The position numbers were made by a program, and so were the translations under genes. Below the pieces are notes generated by a model that worked only from the letters and a program-made list of their open reading frames with translations, was not told the DNA's origin and searched no databases. From Bradyrhizobium sp. URHD0069 (GTDB taxonomy: Bacteria; Pseudomonadota; Alphaproteobacteria; Rhizobiales; Xanthobacteraceae): DNA of 64,000 bases. Positions within the stretch are counted from its first letter, which is position 1. Every line of letters starts with the position of its first letter. Location: assembly GCF_000701345.1 (NCBI RefSeq), contig NZ_JNIJ01000015.1, forward strand, positions 62,001-126,000, given 5' to 3'. Shown here in pieces: positions 1 through 8,901 of this stretch.

Positions 1-1985
1 GCGCGGCCCCGGGTGCCGCAGCTTTCCAACAGCGACGACTGGAACCAGCCGCGGTGCTGGTCCGAGCCCTCGAGATACATCACGGTGTCCTCGCCGCCAT
101 CGACCTTGCGCTTGATGCCTTTGAGCCCCGGAAAATGCACGGGATCTTCCAGCACGAAGGCGTGGGTGGAGCCCGAGTCGAACCAGACATCGCAGATGTC
201 GTCGATCTTCTTCCATTCCTCGTTGGCGCGCGAGCCGAGAAAGCGTTCGCGGGCGCCGTCCATGTACCAGGCGTCGGCGCCTTCCTTCTCGAACGCATCG
301 GCGATGCGCTTGTTGACGGCTTCGTCCTGCAGGATTTCGGCTGTCCCGTCGCCCTTTTCGCGCACGAATACTGCGATCGGTACGCCCCAGGCGCGCTGGC
401 GCGAGATCACCCAGTCGGGACGCCCGGCGATCATGCCATTGATGCGATTTTGGCCCGCGGGCGGCACCCATTGGGTCACCGAGATGGCGCGCAGCGCGCG
501 GGCGCGCAAGGTGTCGCCGGATTTTGTTTTGCCGCCATCCGCGATGTCTATAGGCGCGGGCCTGCCCGGGGCGTCCGCGATAGGTTTGTCCATCGCGATG
601 AACCATTGCGGCGTGTTGCGGAAGATCACCGGCTTCTTCGAACGCCAGGAATGCGGATACTGATGCTTGAGCCGGCCGCGCGCCAAGAGCATGCCGGCCT
701 CGACCAATGCCTTGATCACGGTCTCGTTGGCATCGCCCTTTTCGCCTTTGTCGTTGATGACGCGCTTACCCGTGAAGCCCGGCGCCTGATCGGTGAAGGC
801 ACCGTTCTCATCGACGGTATACGGAATGGTAGTGTTGATGCCGCGAGCTTCGAGCGCGCGCGCATCCGCGGTCCAGACGTCGAAGTCCTCGCGGCCATGG
901 CCCGGCGCGGTGTGCACGAAGCCGGTGCCGGTGTCGTCGGTGACGTGCTCGCCTTCGAGAAGGGGAACTTTGAACTCATATCCGCCGCCGAGACCTTTCA
1001 ACGGATGGCGGCATTCCACCGCGTCGAGCGTGTCGGCCGGCAGATCGCGAACCTTCTCGTAAGCCGAGACGCGCGACTGCTTGAATACGCTTTCCGCAAG
1101 CGCATCCGCCAGGATCAGGAGATCGCCGCTTTTCGCCCAATTATCTGCGGGTGCATCGGTGACCTTGTAGAGGCCATAGGAGATTTTCGGCGAGAAGCTG
1201 ATGGCGCGGTTGCCGGGCAGTGTCCATGGGGTCGTGGTCCAGATCACGATGCTGGCGGCGGCGAGCGCGCCATGGGCGGGCGAAGCGACGGGAAACTTCA
1301 CCCACACCGTATCCGACGTATAGTCCTCGTACTCGACCTCGGCTTCCGCCAGCGCAGTTTTTTCCACCACGCTCCACATCACAGGCTTGGAGCCGCGATA
1401 GAGCGTGCCATTGGCGGCGAATTTCATCAGCTCGCGCGCGATCTGCGCTTCCGCGAAATAATCCATCGTCGCGTAGGGATGATCCCAGTCGCCGATGATG
1501 CCAAGCCGCTTGAATTCCTCGCGCTGCACGTTGAGCCAGTGCCCGGCATAAGCGCGGCACTCCCGGCGGAACGCCACCATGGCAGCGGAATCCCTGAAGT
1601 CCGGCTTCGCCTTGCCCTTGGAACGGTAATTCTCTTCCTCGATCTTCCATTCGATCGGCAGGCCGTGGCAGTCCCAGCCCGGCACGTAGTTGGAATCGGA
1701 GCCGAGCATCTGCTGGCTTTTGGTTACGACGTCCTTGAGGATTTTGTTCAGCGCATGCCCGATATGGATGTTGCCATTGGCGTAGGGCGGCCCGTCATGC
1801 AGCACGAATTTCGTCCGGCCGGCGGCTTTCTCGCGCAGTCTGCCGTAGAGGCCGATCTCGTTCCAGCGTTTGAGAATTTCCGGCTCGCGCTGCGGCAAGC
1901 CTGCGCGCATCGGGAATTCCGTCTGTGGCAGGAAAAGGGTCTTGGAATAGTCGTTGGCTTCAGATTTTTGCGGCTTTTCGGACAT
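1..1985 (-). CDS. ileS: Isoleucyl-tRNA synthetase, 3' part cut by window edge
   Basis: Charges tRNA-Ile with isoleucine in the cytoplasm. The frame read from the ATG at 1985 begins [20 protein letters not shown] and stays open for about 661 codons to the window edge. The class I signature HIGH appears as [15 protein letters not shown] about 70 residues in, followed by the family stretch [14 protein letters not shown] and, in the editing domain, [13 protein letters not shown] and [14 protein letters not shown]. The KMSKS loop, anticodon-binding domain and zinc tail would lie beyond base 1. A long open frame on the plus strand over the same bases is an antisense shadow typical of high GC. ribF lies 195 bp upstream on the same strand, the usual ribF-ileS order in alphaproteobacteria. 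Identification is secure; only completeness is unknown. Confidence 0.97.
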   Translation of the reverse strand, partial: MSEKPQKSEANDYSKTLFLPQTEFPMRAGLPQREPEILKRWNEIGLYGRLREKAAGRTKFVLHDGPPYANGNIHIGHALNKILKDVVTKSQQMLGSDSNYVPGWDCHGLPIEWKIEEENYRSKGKAKPDFRDSAAMVAFRRECRAYAGHWLNVQREEFKRLGIIGDWDHPYATMDYFAEAQIARELMKFAANGTLYRGSKPVMWSVVEKTALAEAEVEYEDYTSDTVWVKFPVASPAHGALAAASIVIWTTTPWTLPGNRAISFSPKISYGLYKVTDAPADNWAKSGDLLILADALAESVFKQSRVSAYEKVRDLPADTLDAVECRHPLKGLGGGYEFKVPLLEGEHVTDDTGTGFVHTAPGHGREDFDVWTADARALEARGINTTIPYTVDENGAFTDQAPGFTGKRVINDKGEKGDANETVIKALVEAGMLLARGRLKHQYPHSWRSKKPVIFRNTPQWFIAMDKPIADAPGRPAPIDIADGGKTKSGDTLRARALRAISVTQWVPPAGQNRINGMIAGRPDWVISRQRAWGVPIAVFVREKGDGTAEILQDEAVNKRIADAFEKEGADAWYMDGARERFLGSRANEEWKKIDDICDVWFDSGSTHAFVLEDPVHFPGLKGIKRKVDGGEDTVMYLEGSDQHRGWFQSSLLESCGTRGR

Positions 1986-2180
1986 AGAGGCTCTGGTTTG
2001 GCTCAATGGGCGCTGAAACGCGATTCATTCGCGGATGAATCAGAGGGAATCCCGGTCTTGCGCTGAGCCGAACTCAGGCGGAAGCCGGGCCGCTAATGCT
2101 GATGGTGCGCCGCGCAAACATGGGGCTTTCCATAGCAGCCAGCCGCCGGATCGCAAAGCCCTGCCGCTCGTGCGATCCCG

Positions 2181-3152
2181 TTAACCGACCACCCCAAGCT
2201 TCGGAAATGCCCCGGGCGCTGCGGCCAGCGCAGCGCGGGCGCGGGCGCTGTCGTCGTCCATCTGGCGCACCAGCGCTTCCGCGCTATCGAACTTCGATTC
2301 CTCGCGGATGAAGCCGATGAAGGCCACGTCCAGCATCTGGCCATAGAGATCGCCCTTGAAATCGAACAGGAAGACTTCCAGGAGCGAAGCGCCGTTGTCG
2401 AAGGTCGGGCGGCGGCCGAAGCTCGCCACAGCGTCAAAACGCTCACTACCGCGGCCGACCCGCACCGCGTAGATGCCGTGCTTAAGCCCGCAGTTCTTGT
2501 CGAGCCGGATATTGGCGGTGGGAAAGCCGAGATCGCGGCCGCGTTTCTCGCCATGGATCACCTCGCCTGAAACGAACCACGGGCCGCCGAGCATCGCGGT
2601 GGCGTCTTCGATCTGCCCCTCCGCGAGGGCCATGCGGATCGCGCTGGAGGAGACCGGCCGCTCCGCGATATCGACGTGAGGCTGCACGTCCACCTCGATG
2701 CCGAGCCGGGGTGCTTCGTTGACCAGGAGGCTGGGCGAGCCGACCCGGCCTTTGCCGAAATGAAAGTCGTATCCGACCGCGATGCCGCTTATCCCGAGCC
2801 GCTCGATCAAGTCATGGTGAACGAAATCCTGCGCCGTGGTCTCGGCCCGAGCCCTGTCGAAGGTCATCACGACAGCGCCTGCGAGCCCGGTCCCGGCCAA
2901 TAGCCGCAGCTTGGCGGTCTCGTCGGTGAGCCTGAACTGGGGGGTGTTCGGGCTGAAAAACCGCCGTGGGTGCGGCTCGAACGTTACCGCCAGCGCGGGC
3001 CGGCCATGCGCGCGCCCCATTTGCAGGGCGGCAGCAATAACGGCGCGGTGGCCGAGATGCACCCCATCGAAATTACCCATCGCAACCACCGTTCCCTCGG
3101 GGATTGCGGTTGCGGGCGTGGTGTCGCGGATAACGGTAAAACCAGGCGTCAT
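2181..3152 (-). CDS. ribF: Bifunctional riboflavin kinase/FAD synthetase
   Basis: Phosphorylates riboflavin to FMN and adenylates FMN to FAD. The protein is 323 residues, normal for RibF. The N-terminal nucleotidyltransferase half shows GNFDGVHLGH (HxGH at residues 32-35) and the SSSAIR motif; the C-terminal flavokinase half begins near GRDLGFPTANI (about residue 208), the phosphate-binding loop and PTAN signature. It precedes ileS in the direction of transcription and may be co-transcribed with it. A second flavin gene in the window, the riboswitch-controlled ribH2 at 27583, makes the lumazine precursor of this enzyme's substrate; the two are not adjacent. No riboswitch is visible in front of ribF. 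Confidence 0.96.
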   Translation of the reverse strand: MTPGFTVIRDTTPATAIPEGTVVAMGNFDGVHLGHRAVIAAALQMGRAHGRPALAVTFEPHPRRFFSPNTPQFRLTDETAKLRLLAGTGLAGAVVMTFDRARAETTAQDFVHHDLIERLGISGIAVGYDFHFGKGRVGSPSLLVNEAPRLGIEVDVQPHVDIAERPVSSSAIRMALAEGQIEDATAMLGGPWFVSGEVIHGEKRGRDLGFPTANIRLDKNCGLKHGIYAVRVGRGSERFDAVASFGRRPTFDNGASLLEVFLFDFKGDLYGQMLDVAFIGFIREESKFDSAEALVRQMDDDSARARAALAAAPGAFPKLGVVG

Positions 3153-3396
3153 TTCCGGAAATTCTTCAACAGGGGGTCAGGTTGAGGGCGGGACCGTGAC
3201 GTGGGGCGCCCAACGAAGTCAAGCGGGGCCCAATCGGCGCCCGGGCCGGCTATCAGGCAGGTCTTTTCTGTAGCGGCCGGTTAACGAGCTGTTTAACGGC
3301 TTGGTGCTAGTGCTGCGGGGCGAACTGCGGGCGTTTTGGCCTAATGCAGCTTCGTTGACGGTTTTGTCGCGTTGAGTGTGGTTTCGGGGGGTTAAG

Positions 3397-3792
3397 ATGG
3401 CGGTTGATACGTCGATGTCGGTTCTGGTGGTGGATGACTACAACACCATGATCCGCATCATCAGAAATCTGCTGAAGCAGCTCGGCTTCGAAAATATCGA
3501 TGACGCCAGCGATGGATCGGCGGCGCTGAACAAGATGCGCAGCAAGAAATACGGCTTGGTAATATCGGACTGGAATATGGAGCCGATGACCGGCTACGAT
3601 CTGCTCCGCGAGGTACGGGCCGATCCCAATCTCGCCACCACGCCGTTCATCATGATCACGGCGGAATCCAAGACCGAGAACGTGATCGCCGCCAAGAAGG
3701 CTGGTGTGGACAATTATATCGTCAAGCCGTTCAACGCCGCCACGCTGAAGACCAAGATCGAGGCGGTCTTCCCGGACATGGCGAGCGCGTAA
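3397..3792 (+). CDS. CheY-like single-domain response regulator
   Basis: A stand-alone receiver domain of 131 residues. All phosphorylation-site residues are present: acidic pair D13-D14, phospho-acceptor D58 in VISDWNMEP, T88 in MITAE and K110 in YIVKPF. The sequence resembles enterobacterial CheY closely (RNLLKQLGFENIDDASDG, VISDWNM), so it probably binds a motor or signalling partner rather than DNA. I chose the ATG at 3397, which follows a GGGGGG purine stretch; a longer frame from 3376 has no ribosome site. No che genes are nearby, so it is an orphan CheY and its partner cannot be told from the window. A TTAA-N8-TTAAC motif at 3281-3297 upstream is one base off CtrA spacing. Confidence 0.9.
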   Translation: MAVDTSMSVLVVDDYNTMIRIIRNLLKQLGFENIDDASDGSAALNKMRSKKYGLVISDWNMEPMTGYDLLREVRADPNLATTPFIMITAESKTENVIAAKKAGVDNYIVKPFNAATLKTKIEAVFPDMASA

Positions 3793-3799
3793 GCGCGCT

Positions 3800-3860
3800 C
3801 GTGTCCCGGACGCGGTGCAGCGTTCTTTACGCTCCGCAAAGCCGGGGACCCACTCTTGCC
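3800..3860. repeat. Intergenic repeat, GTCCCGGACGCGG/GGGACCCAC type
   Basis: The bases following the CheY-like gene (GTGTCCCGGACGCGG ... AAGCCGGGGACCCAC) match, in reverse orientation, the stretch at 7423-7475 (GGGTCCCGGCCT ... GCGCGTCCGGACACGAG). Both lie between genes and begin and end with complementary GTCC/GGAC blocks. They look like one family of dispersed intergenic elements of Bradyrhizobium-type genomes. No coding role is seen. Confidence 0.5.
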
Positions 3861-3934
3861 CGATACGATGGGCGCCGGATCAGCAGCGCACCGCTGCACA
3901 GCATCCGGCGCAGGCGGGCCCCATCAACGTTCAC

Positions 3935-4789
3935 CTACCACCTCAGCTCCCGCGTCAACGCCCGCGGCGGGTGGCCGAACAACTCCTTCACCGAGGCCGG
4001 ATCGAGCTGATCGATGCCTTCGAAGTCCTCGGCGTGGATGCCGCGGGTCACGAACAGGCAATCGATCCCGAAGCCATGGGCACCCGCCAGATCGGTCCGC
4101 ACGGAATCCCCGATCGCAAGAACGCGACTGGGCTGAACCGGGCGGCCGTGGCGCCCGGAAGCGAGTTCCATAGCGCGTTCATAGATCGGCCGGTGCGGCT
4201 TGCCGTAGAAAATCACTTCGCCGCCGAGTTCGCGATAGAGCTCGGCGATCGCGCCCGCGCAATAGATCAGGCGGTCACCGCGTTCGACCACGATGTCAGG
4301 ATTGGCGCAGACCAGCGTCAGCTTGCGCGTGCGCGCCTGCAGCATCATCCCGCGATAGTCCTCGGCCGATTCGGTTTCGTCGTCGAACAGGCCGGTGCAT
4401 ATGATGTAGTCAGCCTGCTCCAGCGGCGCGAGCACCGCGTCCAACCCGCGGTAGATTGAACTGTCACGCTCCGGGCCGAGCCAGAACACTTTCCGCCCGG
4501 GGTGTTCGGCGACGAAATGCCGGGTCAGATCGCCCGAACTGACGATGGCATCATAGGTGTCGTCCGCAACGTCGAGCTTGCGCAATTGCCGCTGCACCGA
4601 GTCCGCGGGCCGCGGCGCGTTGGTAATGAGAATTACGGTACCGCCTCGCTTGCGAAACGTATGGAGCGCCTCGCAGGCCTCGGGGAATGCAACAAGACCG
4701 TTGTGAACCACGCCCCAGATATCGCTGAGCAGGACATCGACGCCGCCTACCAGATCGCGCAGCTTCTCGACAAACCGCAGTGTCGTCAT
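3935..4789 (-). CDS. HAD superfamily class IIA hydrolase (TIGR01459-like)
   Basis: A 284-residue hydrolase of the NagD-like HAD branch. Motif I is LLSDIWGVVHNG with nucleophile D23; the usual second Asp of DxD is replaced by Trp, which I recall as the pattern of the alphaproteobacterial TIGR01459 subfamily rather than a defect. Motif II is ILITNAPRP, the lysine motif is YGKPHRPIYERA, and motif III/IV is AIGDSVRTDLAGA. Class IIA members have a large cap between motifs II and III, consistent with the long middle here. The substrate is unknown, probably a small phosphorylated metabolite. It lies 15 bp downstream of the EAL-domain gene on the same strand, so the two may share a transcript. Confidence 0.9.
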   Translation of the reverse strand: MTTLRFVEKLRDLVGGVDVLLSDIWGVVHNGLVAFPEACEALHTFRKRGGTVILITNAPRPADSVQRQLRKLDVADDTYDAIVSSGDLTRHFVAEHPGRKVFWLGPERDSSIYRGLDAVLAPLEQADYIICTGLFDDETESAEDYRGMMLQARTRKLTLVCANPDIVVERGDRLIYCAGAIAELYRELGGEVIFYGKPHRPIYERAMELASGRHGRPVQPSRVLAIGDSVRTDLAGAHGFGIDCLFVTRGIHAEDFEGIDQLDPASVKELFGHPPRALTRELRW

Positions 4790-4804
4790 GGCATGGAATA
4801 CCGG

Positions 4805-6247
4805 TCAGCCGGGCCCAACGGCGCGGCGCGCCAGCGCGGCATTGCCGGTCGCCCGTGGCGGATCGATTGCCGGACCTTCGAGCGAAGCCGTTTTGCCAGA
4901 GCCATTGGTTTCCTGCGCCTTGTTCGGAGCGGTCCCGCCGGTAGCAGATGCGCCTTCGGGCCGCAACGGCCGGGGTGGCGCGAACAGAAATCCCTGACCG
5001 AACCGCACGTCGTAGTCGAGCAGATCGACCACGGCGCGCTCCCCCTCGATCCGTTCGGCGATCAGGTCGATGCCGAAGCGGCCGAGCAGATCGGACAGGT
5101 CGGAGGGATCAATGTCAGACCCCGAGGTCTGTCTTTGAGCGAGCAGCAGCGCCGCGGGCACCTTGATGAAGCGGATGCCACGGTCGGCCAATTCGCGCGG
5201 CTCGATTCTGAGATCGGTGACATGATCGATCGAGAAACGATAGCCGCGCTGCGCCAAAGCCGCGAGATGCTCGGCCTCGGCCGGACCCAGATTGCGGAAT
5301 GTCGCCTGCTTGAATTCGAGCACGAACGCCGGCGCCAGCGCACGATTGGCTTCGAGGAAATCGAGGCATTGCGCGAAAGTAGTGGGATTGCCGAGCGTTG
5401 CCGCGGCGACATTGCAGAATATGCCGACGTCCTTGTTGCGGACCATCAGCCGTCGCAGCACCTGCACGCACTTCAGCATCACCATGTGATCGATCCGCCC
5501 GATCAGCCCGGCGGCCTCCGCGATCCCGATGAAATCGTCGGCGGCGAGAAGCTGGTCTTTGTCGTCGCGCAGCCGCGTCACCGCCTCGTAGAAGCGCACC
5601 TTGCGCTGCGGCAAGGTCACCATCGGCTGCAGGAAGATATCGATCCGGTTCTCCTCCACCGCGCTCTTCACGGCAGCAAGGATTTGCTCATGACTGCGGG
5701 AGGGCGCGGGTTCGTTGGCAGCCGCGGGCATTACCGTGATGGGCGCGGCCGCAATGCGCGTGTCTTTGGCCGGGAGCTGCGGGTCCTTTTCTGGCTCATG
5801 GATCGGCCTGCCCGCAGGTGCCGGCGCAGCTGCTACCGTGCCGGACGCCAGCATGTCGTCATGATTTGCGACGGAGACCGCGAGCTGCTTGACCAGCACG
5901 CCGAGTTCGTTGATCTCGCCGAGGACGGCCTGAATGCGGTCGGCGCCCGCCGAATTTGCCGACGCCACCCGGCCCTCGACGGCGGCGAGCCGGCGCCCGA
6001 ATTCCGCGACCTGGCGCGCGAGGTCCGCGGTGCCGCGCGACAGATCCGCGATCTGGCCGCCGACGTCGGTGCGGTCGCGCAGGCGCATCGACACGGCATT
6101 ATAGAGGATCAGGAAGGTCAGCGCGGTAAGCGCGACGATTGCGGATTCCATTCCGCTGAGGCCTGCGACGGAATACAGAATCAGGCCGAGCGATGCTGCG
6201 AGCAGCACCATGCAGATGGCGATGAAAATCGTGGAAATGCGGATCAT
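4805..6247 (-). CDS. Membrane-anchored degenerate EAL-domain protein
   Basis: 480 residues: two transmembrane helices (about 5-27 and 33-53), a helical, possibly coiled-coil region (60-135), a Pro/Ala-rich linker, then an EAL-type fold (about 185-430) and a low-complexity tail. The cyclic-di-GMP phosphodiesterase motifs are only partly kept: EAL reads EAV (221-223), an Asn in the FCNV strand and a Glu in LEF (311) remain, but DDFG is replaced by DHVT (341-344) and KID by KVP. Several metal ligands are therefore missing, so it more likely binds c-di-GMP or a protein than hydrolyses it. It is immediately upstream of the HAD gene. Activity is inferred from motifs only. Confidence 0.85.
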   Translation of the reverse strand: MIRISTIFIAICMVLLAASLGLILYSVAGLSGMESAIVALTALTFLILYNAVSMRLRDRTDVGGQIADLSRGTADLARQVAEFGRRLAAVEGRVASANSAGADRIQAVLGEINELGVLVKQLAVSVANHDDMLASGTVAAAPAPAGRPIHEPEKDPQLPAKDTRIAAAPITVMPAAANEPAPSRSHEQILAAVKSAVEENRIDIFLQPMVTLPQRKVRFYEAVTRLRDDKDQLLAADDFIGIAEAAGLIGRIDHMVMLKCVQVLRRLMVRNKDVGIFCNVAAATLGNPTTFAQCLDFLEANRALAPAFVLEFKQATFRNLGPAEAEHLAALAQRGYRFSIDHVTDLRIEPRELADRGIRFIKVPAALLLAQRQTSGSDIDPSDLSDLLGRFGIDLIAERIEGERAVVDLLDYDVRFGQGFLFAPPRPLRPEGASATGGTAPNKAQETNGSGKTASLEGPAIDPPRATGNAALARRAVGPG

Positions 6248-6357
6248 GTCGCGCGGAACGCCCCCAAGCCCCTTGTTCCCTGGCCTGGGAGCGGTTGCAG
6301 CGATCTGTCGCGCTCCCCCAAGCGCTGCAACCTTAGCATCAATGTTGATTCGAGGAG

Positions 6358-6653
6358 CTAATGTTCTTTTGAAGTGTTCGGAACCGCGCGTCCCAATGTA
6401 TCGGCCATCGCCGCGCCGCGGGCGCCGAGCGGCTTTGGATGCCCGACCGTCGTATCGGGCACCAGCCGGTGTTCGATTTCCGAGTTCAGTTCGGCGCCGC
6501 GTTGCCGGGCCGCGCGCTCGCTGAATTCGTAAGGCGGGCGGGCGACACGCGCGCGGAGATTTGCTGAAAATAGCGCTGTGCGGTCAGGATCAGAATGGTT
6601 GTGGCGGTGATCAACCGCAGATCATCGTTGTACGGGGATCGCCGGCCGGACAT
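6358..6653 (-). pseudogene. Small gene downstream of holin-like CDS, apparently frameshifted
   Basis: A start codon overlaps the stop of the holin-like gene as TGATG (stop 6655-6653, ATG 6653-6651), a typical translational-coupling arrangement. The frame reads MSGRRSPYNDDLRLITATT through one hydrophobic stretch and then runs into a basic nonsense tail ending at TGA 6488-6486. The other frame continues with a plausible protein-like sequence (ARPPYEFSERAARQRGAEL ... TLGRAVPNTSKEH) to TAG at 6360-6358. Rejoining them needs a -1 shift (a missing base) near 6550, giving about 105 residues. Either the gene is broken, or there is an assembly error, or the short 55-residue form is real. Function not recognised. 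Confidence 0.45.
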
Positions 6654-7243
6654 CAGGCCGCCATTCGAGCCTGGTGTCGCCGCCTTACGGCCGCCCAGCC
6701 CAATAATGTTGCTGCCATAATCAGGCCCGCCGGCAGAGCCTTGTTGTCTCGTTTTGACCGATGTCCCCTGTTCTGGCGTCCGCGATTAGCGCGCATTGCC
6801 GACGATGCCGGGGCCGACAAGATCGCGGCGGCGGTATCGCTGGCGGCCTCGATCTGATCTCGTTTGGCCGGATGGGTCTTGATGGCCACGCGCAGGCGGC
6901 TGGTCAGCGAGGGAAATTGCGGCGGCGGGCGTTTCAGCTTGCGGGCAGCCACCGCAGCACAGATCGCGGCGATCACCAGCAGCAATCCGCCCACCACGCC
7001 GAACGCCGGAAATTGCCCGTAATAGATTGCAATCCAGCGATACAGCGCAATGAGGCCGACCACGCCAGCGGCTAGCACAAAGATTGCCGCAGCCGCAAAT
7101 AGCCCGGCGGCGACAGCGTAGGATGTGGCCGTATCTGTCGCCTGGTTGGTGCGATCGCGCAAATAGGATCGCGTCGCCAATTTTACCTGATTCAGTTTGA
7201 GCGCGAGCCCGGCGCGGAACAAGCCGCTGGATGGCGCGAGCAT
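6653..7243 (-). CDS. Putative phage-holin-superfamily (Actinobacterial-type) membrane protein
   Basis: 196 residues from the ATG at 7243, which follows a strong GGAGGG ribosome site; longer frames lack one. The sequence has a short soluble N-terminus (MLAPSSGLFRAGLALKLNQV), two long adjacent transmembrane helices (roughly 50-75 and 83-107: AAGLFAAAAIFVLAAGVVGL and FGVVGGLLLVIAAICAAVAA), a basic segment and a third short hydrophobic segment near the C-terminus. This is the layout of the small membrane proteins grouped as phage holin family (PF07332-like); in bacterial chromosomes these are not lysis proteins and are often stress-induced. An EcfG-type promoter sits 38 bp upstream on the same strand, fitting stress control. 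Confidence 0.65.
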   Translation of the reverse strand: MLAPSSGLFRAGLALKLNQVKLATRSYLRDRTNQATDTATSYAVAAGLFAAAAIFVLAAGVVGLIALYRWIAIYYGQFPAFGVVGGLLLVIAAICAAVAARKLKRPPPQFPSLTSRLRVAIKTHPAKRDQIEAASDTAAAILSAPASSAMRANRGRQNRGHRSKRDNKALPAGLIMAATLLGWAAVRRRHQARMAA

Positions 7244-7281
7244 CCGATCCCTCCACCGCAAAATCGTCCCTGCCGTGGTTG

Positions 7282-7306
7282 AACGTGCATTGGTTTCGAA
7301 TGTTCC
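7282..7306 (-). promoter_or_regulatory. EcfG (general stress) promoter for holin-like gene
   Basis: On the minus strand GGAAC (7306-7302) is followed by exactly 16 bases and CGTT (7285-7282), the consensus of the alphaproteobacterial general-stress sigma factor EcfG. The -10 element ends about 38 bases before the start codon at 7243. The GGAAC element lies inside a 16-bp tandem repeat, so a second GGAAC occurs 16 bp further upstream. Confidence 0.7.
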
Positions 7307-7323
7307 GGGTTTCGAATGTTCCG
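7292..7323. repeat. 16-bp tandem repeat, two perfect copies
   Basis: The unit GGTTTCGAATGTTCCG occurs twice without a gap (7292-7307 and 7308-7323), followed by GGTT of a third start. It contains TTCGAA and, on the minus strand, the GGAAC of the EcfG promoter. Confidence 0.85.
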
Positions 7324-7422
7324 GGTTACGGGCGTTCCCCTGATGTTGGCAACGCACTCGGGTCCGCGCTCTGCGCGGCGCGCAAATTCGGGGGACCGTA
7401 TTGTGCGCCGTTGTGGGTCCCG

Positions 7423-7475
7423 GCCTCGGAGCCGCGTGAAGAACGCTGCAGCGCGTCCGGACACGAGAAAGCGTA
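7423..7475. repeat. Intergenic repeat, second copy of GTCCCGG/CCGGACAC type
   Basis: Related in inverse orientation to 3800-3860: GGGTCCCGGCC, then GAAGAACGCTGCAGCGCGTCC and GGACACGAG. It lies between the stress promoter and the 3' end of the aminotransferase gene. Confidence 0.45.
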
Positions 7476-7483
7476 GTAGAGCC

Positions 7484-8830
7484 CTACGCCACCGAGCGGA
7501 TCACCTTGGCGACCTTTTCGATGATCTCGCCGATCTGATCTTCGGTGACGATCAGCGGCGGCGTCAGCGCCAGCGTGTCGCCGGCGATGCGCAGCATCAG
7601 GTCGTTGTCGTGGAAGGCGCTGTTCAGACTGTCGAAGCCGCGCTTGCCGGGCGAGTCCTCGCGGGGCGCAAGATCAATGCCCGCGGTTAACCCGACGGTG
7701 CGGATGTCGACCACGTTCGGCTCGCCTCTCAGCGACATCACGGCGTCGGCAAATTTGGCCTCGAGCTTGTTGGCGCGCTCGAACAGTTTTTCGTCGCGGT
7801 AGATATCAAGCGTCGCCAGACCCGCGGCGCAGGCCAGCGGGTGCGCCGAATAGGTGTAGCCGTGGGTCAGCTCGACCGCATGCTCGGGGCCGCTCATGAA
7901 CGCATCATGGATGGTGTCGCGCACGATCACGCCGCCCATCGGTGCCGCGCCGTTGGTGACGCCCTTGGCGAAGGTAAGCATGTCCGGCAGCACGCCGTAA
8001 CGTTCCGCGGCGAAGGCGAAACCGAGCCGGCCGAAGCCCGTGATGACCTCGTCGAAAATCAGGAGAATGCCATGTTTCTGGGTGATCTCGCGCAGCCGCT
8101 TGAGATAGCCCTTCGGCGCCGGCAGCACGCCCGTCGATCCCGCCATCGGTTCGACGATCACGGCGGCAATGGTCGAGGCGCCGTGCAGGTTGACCAGCCG
8201 CTCCAATTCGTCGGCGAAATGCGCGCCGTATTCCGGCTCACCCTTGGTGAAGGCCTGCTTGTCTCGATCATAGGTGTGGGGAATGTGATCGACGCCGGCC
8301 AATAGCGTTCCGAACATCTTGCGGTTGTTGACGATGCCGCCGACCGAAGTGCCGCCGAAGCCGACGCCGTGATAACCGCGCTCGCGGCCGATCAGCCGGG
8401 TGCGGGTGCCTTGGCCCTGGATCTGATGATAGGCCAGCGCGATCTTCAGCGCGGTATCGGCCGCTTCCGATCCGGAATTGCAGAAAAATACATGATCGAG
8501 CCCGGCGGGCGCGAGATCGGCGATGCGGCTGGCGAGTTCGAACGCCTGCGGAATGCCGAACTGGAACGGCGGTGCGTAATCCAGCGCCTCGGCCTGCTTG
8601 GCGATCGCCGAGGAAATCTGGCTGCGGCCATGGCCGGCATTGGTGCACCACATGCCCGATGCGGCGTCGATGATCTTGCGGCCGTCGACGGTAATGTAAT
8701 GCATGTCCTTGGCGCCGGCGAGCAACCGCGGCGCCTTTTTGAAGGCCCGGTTGGCGGTAAACGGCATCCAGTGCGCGGCAAGGTCGTTCGGGACGTTGAC
8801 GGCGCCGGGGCGTGGGCTTTTGTCCAGCAT
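7484..8830 (-). CDS. Class III PLP-dependent aminotransferase (omega-amino acid:pyruvate type)
   Basis: Transfers an amino group from an omega-amino acid or amine, usually to pyruvate. The 448-residue length is usual for the family. PLP-site features are visible: GSEAAD (120-125) for the phosphate-binding loop, the aromatic-His pair in RGYHG (151-155), the DEV triad with D260 that bonds the pyridine nitrogen, and Schiff-base K289 in LTFAKGVTNG. The opening LAAHWMPFTANRAF is characteristic of beta-alanine/omega-amino-acid:pyruvate transaminases. The exact substrate cannot be read from sequence. It ends next to intergenic repeats and is 71 bp downstream of prmB on the same strand, so it could be either last in that operon or independent. 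Confidence 0.9.
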   Translation of the reverse strand: MLDKSPRPGAVNVPNDLAAHWMPFTANRAFKKAPRLLAGAKDMHYITVDGRKIIDAASGMWCTNAGHGRSQISSAIAKQAEALDYAPPFQFGIPQAFELASRIADLAPAGLDHVFFCNSGSEAADTALKIALAYHQIQGQGTRTRLIGRERGYHGVGFGGTSVGGIVNNRKMFGTLLAGVDHIPHTYDRDKQAFTKGEPEYGAHFADELERLVNLHGASTIAAVIVEPMAGSTGVLPAPKGYLKRLREITQKHGILLIFDEVITGFGRLGFAFAAERYGVLPDMLTFAKGVTNGAAPMGGVIVRDTIHDAFMSGPEHAVELTHGYTYSAHPLACAAGLATLDIYRDEKLFERANKLEAKFADAVMSLRGEPNVVDIRTVGLTAGIDLAPREDSPGKRGFDSLNSAFHDNDLMLRIAGDTLALTPPLIVTEDQIGEIIEKVAKVIRSVA

Positions 8831-8901
8831 GGGGGCCTCTTTAAGTCTGGGAATTGGCGGCTCTGGCGCAAGCTATCAGCTTCGTTGCGGGACGGGAACG
8901 C

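Noticed and set aside
54..2066. 670-codon open frame on the plus strand over ileS
   Set aside because: Antisense to a clear isoleucyl-tRNA synthetase; its translation shows no domain and such shadows are common at this GC content.
3281..3297. CtrA box upstream of the CheY-like gene
   Set aside because: Spacer is 8, not 7, bases between TTAA and TTAAC; only a near match.
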